This document shows positions 59,501 to 64,000 of a DNA stretch of 64,000 bases, one piece after another (position 1 is the first letter of the stretch; every line of letters starts with the position of its first letter). The DNA comes from Mesostigma viride (lineage: Eukaryota > Streptophyta > Mesostigmatophyceae > Mesostigmatales > Mesostigmataceae), in NCBI GenBank assembly GCA_009746045.1, contig RPFO01000104.1, positions 6,964,750-7,028,749 on the forward strand, written 5' to 3'. The position numbers were made by a program, and so were the translations under genes. Below the pieces are notes generated by a model. The model ran no database searches and had not been told where the DNA came from. It saw only the letters and a list, made by a program, of their open reading frames with translations.

Positions 59501-60911
59501 GCTGTTGAGCTGGTGTAAGGCGACGGGGAATGGCATGTAGGATTTTTTGCATGGCGGCAGATGAATCAGGATGGGGTTCGTTTAGAAAGAGAGTTGAGTA
59601 GTAGCGGTGACCACTCTGTAGTATGGAGGTGATGTCTCGGTGGCTGCCGTGTTCGTCTTGGATTTCCGTGATAGAGGAGTGAGCTTTAGGGGTAGGAATC
59701 AGAGCAAAGAACTCTTTGGTCATTCTTTCTCCTACCTGGTGCCACCACAGATTTTCTGAGTCTAGTGCTAATGTGTGACGCTCGAAACGTAGTTTGTCGA
59801 GTTCGGTCTGAGCTCTTTGAAGTTTTGTTAGTTCCGATTGATACAGGGTAGGCTTCGCTTGGAGTTTATTCACTATGCGTTGGTAGTACCGATAGTCCTG
59901 TCCTTTCTGGCGGCGGATATTTTGTGAATACAGTTGGGAAAATTCTAGAATGTTAGCTAGGCCCTCCTGCATCCAGCTGCAGCAGTCGGTGTAGCTACCC
60001 TTGCTGGCTCTCCACGACTGCCAGCGTGTCATGATCTCAAAGTAGTACTTATCGTCCGCGAGTAGTTGTTTGTTTAAGCGGGGAATGCCGGGGCCCCGGG
60101 CGGAGTTGGTGTGATGGGCAAGGGTAACGATGAGTGGGTAGTGATCCGAAAAATTAACAGAACGGTCGACCGATGCGTAGCAAACTAGGTCCGCCCATGC
60201 GGGTGTGATGTAGATTTTATCAAGACGACGAGTAGTGCGTACATTTAAACGTGTGGCCAGCCAAGTGGGCCCGTGGTCTCGTGAGCGGATGACATCCTGT
60301 AAGTTCAGGTCCATGATCTGTTTGCTGAAGGCCGCTGTGCGTATAGGGGGGTGTTCATCCAGGTCTATATTGAAATCGCCCATCAGCACAATTTCGAAAC
60401 CCTGTGAGATAAGGTCAGCGGCCATTTTGAAAAGGGAAGGGTAGAATGAGGCTTGATCCGTTGGCTCGGTTGGGGCATATACACTAATAATGTATCCCTT
60501 ATTTCCTGCCCATGTAATAGACTGCCGCGTCCAACGGCCCTGCCATCTAGCCTCCGCTGTGTCGGTAACTATAGCCCAGTCCTGGCATGTCAGCGTGGGG
60601 TTGGGAGGTTTACGGTATTGAATGAGGGCAGTGCCCCCTTGTGTACCGCGTGCCCATGCCCAACGGTGAACTGTCCTAGGTGCAAGTGCTCTAGCAGCTC
60701 TAAGGGCTGTGCGTGTGGCAGCTTCTTGGATTTTATGTTCCTGCAGTCCTATCCAAATTTCGTGCGAGGGGCCCACGTAACGCTCGAGCAAGTTGTGCAA
60801 CGCATTCGCTAACTCTCGGGTGCGGGGTATACGTTGTCCCTGCCCTGCTGTGTTTGTTCCGTATGTGTTCAGCCCCCTGACATTCCACGTTACTAGTGTG
60901 AGCTGGCTCAT
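56502..60911 (-). CDS. LINE-B ORF2: endonuclease-reverse transcriptase, 1469 aa
   Basis: Nicks the target DNA and copies the element RNA into it. The AP-type endonuclease spans residues 1-260: TWNVRG (N10), QEH (57-59), GDFN (178-181), DKI (231-233) and SDH (255-257) supply the expected catalytic residues. The reverse transcriptase follows with LYKKGDKTLWKNYRPIRL, FWDFEKAFDRM (catalytic Asp), LPQGDCMSPILF and AYVDDTT (catalytic Asp pair; Val instead of the usual Ala is common in L1). Near the C-terminus, GVCATLHERFGHDASC and ETIEHRFLYC form the zinc-binding zf-RVT domain seen in plant LINEs. The ATG is directly before the endonuclease core, and the first 179 nt overlap ORF1 in another frame. 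Confidence 0.95.
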   Translation of the reverse strand: MSQLTLVTWNVRGLNTYGTNTAGQGQRIPRTRELANALHNLLERYVGPSHEIWIGLQEHKIQEAATRTALRAARALAPRTVHRWAWARGTQGGTALIQYRKPPNPTLTCQDWAIVTDTAEARWQGRWTRQSITWAGNKGYIISVYAPTEPTDQASFYPSLFKMAADLISQGFEIVLMGDFNIDLDEHPPIRTAAFSKQIMDLNLQDVIRSRDHGPTWLATRLNVRTTRRLDKIYITPAWADLVCYASVDRSVNFSDHYPLIVTLAHHTNSARGPGIPRLNKQLLADDKYYFEIMTRWQSWRASKGSYTDCCSWMQEGLANILEFSQLYSQNIRRQKGQDYRYYQRIVNKLQAKPTLYQSELTKLQRAQTELDKLRFERHTLALDSENLWWHQVGERMTKEFFALIPTPKAHSSITEIQDEHGSHRDITSILQSGHRYYSTLFLNEPHPDSSAAMQKILHAIPRRLTPAQQQELDQIPSMEEATTAMEHIKTGSAPGVDGLPIEFWKTFWSLLHIDFYECILEIWRHGKVSGRWAESALILLYKKGDKTLWKNYRPIRLLTVAYKIISKIIQRRLYTVLDFLIGPEQVGFRANLHINDSITLIMDIVEKAWRDDIEGFILFWDFEKAFDRMCWEYLEHILTALGFGPQLMTVIMGMIKSLAWYLLIDGHKSATGASSRSLPQGDCMSPILFLLAHAGLYWLHQNDPRIRGFPTGNGKGIFQTAYVDDTTNVCISLPEVHAVMDNITTYSVATQQRCNVLKSTGLHIGKTNTLRYALPNLAVTWVKPGDHHLLHNCPIGCTPEGRLAEQRSFMYDETNHVGKLAGVLLTAGRWGAVHRMSLRGRTLIVNQLLFSKVLYYCQAHPPNDATTQLIQRLGSNFVWKQKGLISHTVHGWISREMSFMSWVHGGLGLHNIQWRLWSLYAKQVISAFMGVNTHPGCMLARETLASLSTHASGTSWQLGAGILGSTLISYKGLPWYWQRIWTGYNKLKPGRLVFPTTREEVARQPLFFNDLITDATNKPLGTLHGHNPYDGLLRASPPIVRVLDLYLGHGAAYRRLSYDEVSTWVSHMPSLQAWQTLISAIPAAWHALMTAPRKPIITGDWVSFYADGVTPACKGLVVTVLPHEGLQLQLLDAISGHNGCLYQLSTLYAYTPASQCHRIRVVPWSVPRSCMIQPDPLSPVESTTWLHVGNTRLDLLHLDPVEFGWVLTKGDIRTSKCIFEYTADWGYDILLHTYHQPHPGRARWGIHWPGYTWVKMITLAVDHPLVDRRATDVQHLLMHRAIGVCATLHERFGHDASCLCTHPSETIEHRFLYCNLPGVWTWLINIWAAWTASPPTLPISVRTIIFGIAGTPGTELSVSQAEWIWLRTTMLYAIWTIRNETVFKVREEYTRGGVVRRFILYLWNAAMRRYWLLAQEQHRVWDPGPNNDKPSPLQLFHDLLGRNQVFTSMPHGDITQVQWLPWSNNAPY

Positions 60912-62520
60912 GGCTATGATATAGGGAAGAGGGGGGACAAGGGCAGGAGCATGCGTACCTGGCTGGCGTCGGGGTGAGGGCGCTTGCCTTTTGATGCCGC
61001 GCCCACTGTCGCAGAGGTGCCGAGTTCCGCATCAGTGAGGTCGAGGTCGGTGGCAGGCTGTCCGAGTCCTGGACTGCTTCCCGCATGCCCCTGGGAGCGT
61101 GGTCGCTGGTGGGTGGGGCTGAGGCTGAAGGCGTTGGCGCGCCCGTCGAGGGGCGGGTCAGGGACCTGAACCGGTCGATGTCGATGCCGGACACGGCCAG
61201 CGCTTTGGCCAGTTGCACCGGGGCCCAGCGGCAGCCGGTAAGGGGCAGCGCGTCACCCTTCTTGTGAGTGGTCGTGCAGGGGATAATGATCTGGATGGTG
61301 TGCCATCTGATGGCAGCAGTGGGCTCGATGGCCCGCGCACGCAGGGACGTGGTGGTGCTGTCTACCGTCACGATCGCGCTCATGCCCATGTCTCGCAGCC
61401 TCGTGGTGGCGTTCGCAAACATGTCTAACGGCATGGCGGGGCCGCGTCTGACGACAGCCCCCGTGGGTGACCATCTGGGAAGATATGGTTCCTGTGCCTC
61501 ATTGAGAGGGCACAGGACGGTCTCCTGTTCCGCCGGGTAGGAAATCAGCATGGTCAGTTCCAAACCAAGCTGGGCGGTGCGCGGAATCTCCAATGCAGCG
61601 ACAGCGTCCCATGGGGCCAGGGCGGTGAGAAGCCATGCCGTGATTGTCTTGGCGCGGTCACTGGCGAGGGTGCGATTGTCGCCTAAGGAGGCTGTACCGG
61701 TGGCGTCTGCGTACCGCTTCTGTTTGGCGCTGGCTGCGCGAGAGCGCTCTGGGCATTCTTTGCTGATGTGTTCCCTCGTGGCAAAGCAGCTGACGCAGAC
61801 GGGATCCTCGTAATTCACTTGAGTGGTGATGAAGTTAATACCCCTGGCATTGGCGTACTTTTGAGGTACTGTGATGATGTCGGGGATGCAGCGGGGGGCG
61901 TTGCCTGAGTAGCCGCCTGGCATGCCAATGATGTGGTCAGCCCCCTTGTCCTCGACTCCCATGGCCGGGTCGAAGTGGGGGGTATAACCCATGACCGCTG
62001 TTTGTACGCGCCGTCGGTCGTCGCCTGCAGTCCTTTGCAGGGGTGTGTCGGTATCTTCTATGATTACAATGTTGGAGGCAGTCCCCCACGTCTCGACGAC
62101 GAGTCGAAGCATGTGCTCGTGCCGGTAGAGCGCTGAAACGTTGTTTAAGGTTAAGGTGTATGCCGACGGTAGGTCTGCTGGCGTGAAGCGACGGAGTCGG
62201 AGTGCCTTGCCCGCCACCGTGACGAACGCCTCGTTCTTCCCCGCTTCCGTGTGCTTGGTAAGTGCTGCTGTGGCATCCTCTGCTGTAGAAAATTTGACGT
62301 GAATGTTAGGTTGATTCTTGACCCCCCCGCAGATGACGCCCCCTATTTGGCTCATGGTCTGCTCGACGGTGCGTCGATCAGGACCGGATACATCGCGGCC
62401 GTGGATGAGGACTACCAGGAGTCTCTGCTGCATGGATTTTGCGAGTTCATCCATGGCTGGGCTCCATCTGACCCGTCCGGATACTTTGTCAGCAGTCGTC
62501 GGATCTATGTAGGTCCCCAT
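60733..62520 (-). CDS. LINE-B ORF1: RNA-binding protein with RRM-like domain and zinc knuckle
   Basis: Nucleic-acid chaperone of the element. The open frame reaches back to an ATG at 62568, but MGTYIDPTTADKVSG at 62520 is an equally good start, giving 595 residues. The N-terminal part (RLLVVLIHGRDVSGPDRRT ... NIHVKFSTAEDATAALTKH) has the beta-alpha-beta pattern of an RRM-like fold. About residue 270 follows a knuckle CVSCFATREHISKEC (C-x2-C-x5-H-x4-C, one residue longer than the classic spacing). The C-terminal third is Ser/Pro/Thr-rich. It ends inside ORF2, which starts 179 nt upstream of the ORF1 stop. Confidence 0.88.
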   Translation of the reverse strand: MGTYIDPTTADKVSGRVRWSPAMDELAKSMQQRLLVVLIHGRDVSGPDRRTVEQTMSQIGGVICGGVKNQPNIHVKFSTAEDATAALTKHTEAGKNEAFVTVAGKALRLRRFTPADLPSAYTLTLNNVSALYRHEHMLRLVVETWGTASNIVIIEDTDTPLQRTAGDDRRRVQTAVMGYTPHFDPAMGVEDKGADHIIGMPGGYSGNAPRCIPDIITVPQKYANARGINFITTQVNYEDPVCVSCFATREHISKECPERSRAASAKQKRYADATGTASLGDNRTLASDRAKTITAWLLTALAPWDAVAALEIPRTAQLGLELTMLISYPAEQETVLCPLNEAQEPYLPRWSPTGAVVRRGPAMPLDMFANATTRLRDMGMSAIVTVDSTTTSLRARAIEPTAAIRWHTIQIIIPCTTTHKKGDALPLTGCRWAPVQLAKALAVSGIDIDRFRSLTRPSTGAPTPSASAPPTSDHAPRGMREAVQDSDSLPPTSTSLMRNSAPLRQWARHQKASALTPTPARYACSCPCPPSSLYHSHEPAHTSNVECQGAEHIRNKHSRAGTTYTPHPRVSECVAQLARALRGPLARNLDRTAGT

Positions 62521-63025
62521 GGCGTGGTGAGATTGGACCTGCGAAAGGTGAAAGACACGGCACAACATGCACAGGGCGTGGGCGTGAGATAGTCATTAAA
62601 AGAGAGACCTACTGTGCAGTGTGCTGTGAGCAGAACCAAAGCGATTGGAAAGGCTGCATTACACCCACGTTTGGGTAATGGCAGCAGGTATTGAGAAAAG
62701 TCGTTATGGAGGTGTCTTGGTGATAGCGGATCACCTAGTGTGGCGATAACTATTCCATAGTCATTGCGCCTGTGAAAGGGTAACCGAGGGTACAGGAGGT
62801 CACGCTCCGAGGAGACTACTCGCCCACCCAGGTGGAGGGGCCCAGGCCTAGTCCATCCTGCAGATGGGTTTTCGAATCCGAGCCGTGGCTCACTGACCGA
62901 ATGCCATAATGGGGTAGCCGTCACGAGAAACAGTGAGGCGAGGGGCGGACTTACGAATTTCGTAAGGCCTGCTCCTTCTACCCACACGTTTCAAGTGACG
63001 GCTAGCTGTTCCGCCCCTCAAAAGA
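62521..63025 (-). promoter_or_regulatory. LINE-B 5' UTR
   Basis: About 500 bp upstream of ORF1, bounded by the target duplication, expected to hold the internal promoter. A competing open frame (62987-62505) covers most of it with no recognisable domain. Confidence 0.55.
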
Positions 63026-63040
63026 GATGCTTGTCATTTT
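63026..63040. repeat. LINE-B target duplication, right
   Basis: GATGCTTGTCATTTT, identical to 56366-56380. Confidence 0.9.
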
Positions 63041-63925
63041 GTTGTCAGCGCTGAGTGGGAGATACCAATCAGGCTGAGACTGCCCAAGAAAGATTCCACC
63101 CAGTAAGCGTGCAGATCTGGGATCACACTAACCCCATCTCTATAATTCCCTGTGCAGAAGTGAGAAGCTCGGAGTATCTCAGCATTCGCAGGCAGTGCAT
63201 AAAATTGCTCAAAATATGCCGCCAGCTGGGAAGCCTTGGCCGTCCGAGTGTACGGTGTATATGTGAGCGCACTTCTGGAACGCGCAAGTAAAAAATACTA
63301 CTCTGGATAGTGGAGACTGGAGCCTGACACTGCCAACTGCCACTTGTTGTTGTTGTTGTTGCCCACGCCGCAACTGCCAATTATGTCTATGTCCGTTATG
63401 TTGTCCGTCCGTTGCCGTCTTCGGGCTCGCCTGGCCGCACACAATTTCTTCAGGTGGCTGTCCAGCTGGATCTTGCGTGGGCATATCCCGTGACTGCGTG
63501 TCCAGCATCTCGTTGGGACGGTGGCCGGTCGTGGCCTGATGAATACAACGCTCCAGTCCTGCTCCAGTTGTGAGTGATGCCTCCTGGGAATACCGTTCCC
63601 TTTTGCGCGCAAAAACTGTGAAGTGCGAACTGCGAAGTTACCAACAATATGCCGACTGCCTGTACATTGTGAGGATGCATATTGACGAGACTGAGACCAT
63701 GGCGACCGCCTTGCATAACCATGGGTCAAGGAACCCAACACCAATTTTTACATCCTGCACACATCTCACGCTCGCCACTCACTAGATGCTGATACCTGCA
63801 TGGATGGCCATGCCTGCGTGGCTGCCTACGGGTGTTGCATAGTCGAATTTCGCCCTAACCTCTGCGCGGTGGCGGCCTTTGAAAGAGCATGCCCAGCTGT
63901 CGTCCCCGCTACGTAAGGTGCCCAG
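63041..63925. other. gene-free stretch before the right edge
   Basis: No exon recognised on either strand; a (TTG)n run at 63346-63360. Because the LINE-B insertion split this DNA from 56366, it is the original upstream neighbour of the senescence-domain gene and should hold the promoter of the gene starting at the right edge, if that is real. Confidence 0.4.
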
Positions 63926-64000
63926 ATGCTCCGCGCGGTCAGCCGCAAATTCAAGCCATCCTTGGAGGATGTCTACGACGCTTACGGTTTCAAGCTGGGC
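63926..64000 (+). CDS. possible first or internal exon, cut by the window edge
   Basis: 25 open codons from ATG (MLRAVSRKFKPSLEDVYDAY...) preceded by GTGCCCAG, which could be a splice acceptor. The composition looks like host coding sequence: mixed charged and aromatic residues, and G/C at most third positions. I cannot assign a family from so short a piece. Confidence 0.35.
   Translation, partial: MLRAVSRKFKPSLEDVYDAYGFKLG

Larger units (their letters stand above)
56381..63025 (-). mobile_element. LINE-B: full-length, apparently intact non-LTR retrotransposon
   Basis: A 6.6-kb minus-strand element bounded by a perfect 15-bp target duplication (56366-56380, 63026-63040). Order on the element: a 5' UTR of about 500 bp, ORF1 (RRM-like plus zinc knuckle), ORF2 (AP endonuclease, reverse transcriptase, C-terminal zinc finger), a 3' UTR of about 120 bp and a short A-rich end. 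Neither ORF contains a stop or frameshift. This arrangement is that of the L1 clade found in plants and green algae. Intact frames and a perfect duplication mark it as a recent insertion. Confidence 0.93.

Overview
The window looks like nuclear DNA of a green alga (Chlorophyta, possibly volvocine-like). The host genes are split by many GT-AG introns, coding exons are GC-rich, TGTAA (the usual green-algal polyadenylation signal) follows two of the genes, and the spaces between genes are full of GC-rich simple repeats and nested retroelements. The organism is inferred from these traits; no species marker is present.

Host genes. (1) 2278-4701, minus: a seven-exon gene for an unrecognised multi-pass membrane protein of about 373 residues. 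(2) 5868-19916, plus: a complete 16-exon cytosolic-type alanyl-tRNA synthetase of 961 residues, with every exon junction in phase. (3) 50749-56073, minus: a complete six-exon gene of 392 residues for a senescence/spartin-domain (ERD7-like) protein. (4) 63926-64000, plus: the possible start of another gene cut by the window edge. Genes 1 and 2 are divergent and share about 1.2 kb of upstream DNA.

Layout. 1-1656 is three abutting tandem arrays (8-bp, 4-bp and 21-bp units). The synthetase introns carry two related MITEs with TA target duplications, a hAT-type MITE, and a family of about 160-bp repeats, three copies of which are followed by an 85-nt exon-like segment with good splice sites. From 20.4 to 50.6 kb there is essentially no host gene: this is a nest of mobile DNA. 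It holds several fragments of one non-LTR retrotransposon family (called LINE-A here); an 8.8-kb LTR retrotransposon with near-identical 668-bp LTRs inserted into one LINE-A copy; a 1.3-kb hAT transposon with perfect 8-bp target duplications inserted into another repeat; six copies of a LINE ORF1-like coding unit (family Y); five copies or more of a short non-coding repeat (family X); and two copies of a third coding unit (family Z). 56381-63025 is a complete second LINE (LINE-B) on the minus strand, with intact overlapping ORF1 and ORF2 and a perfect 15-bp target duplication, lying just upstream of the senescence-domain gene.

The most notable items are the LTR element that encodes Gag and a protease-like segment but no visible reverse transcriptase; the exon-like units repeated inside the synthetase introns, which would truncate the protein if spliced in; the nest of ORF1-only elements; and the intact LINE-B.
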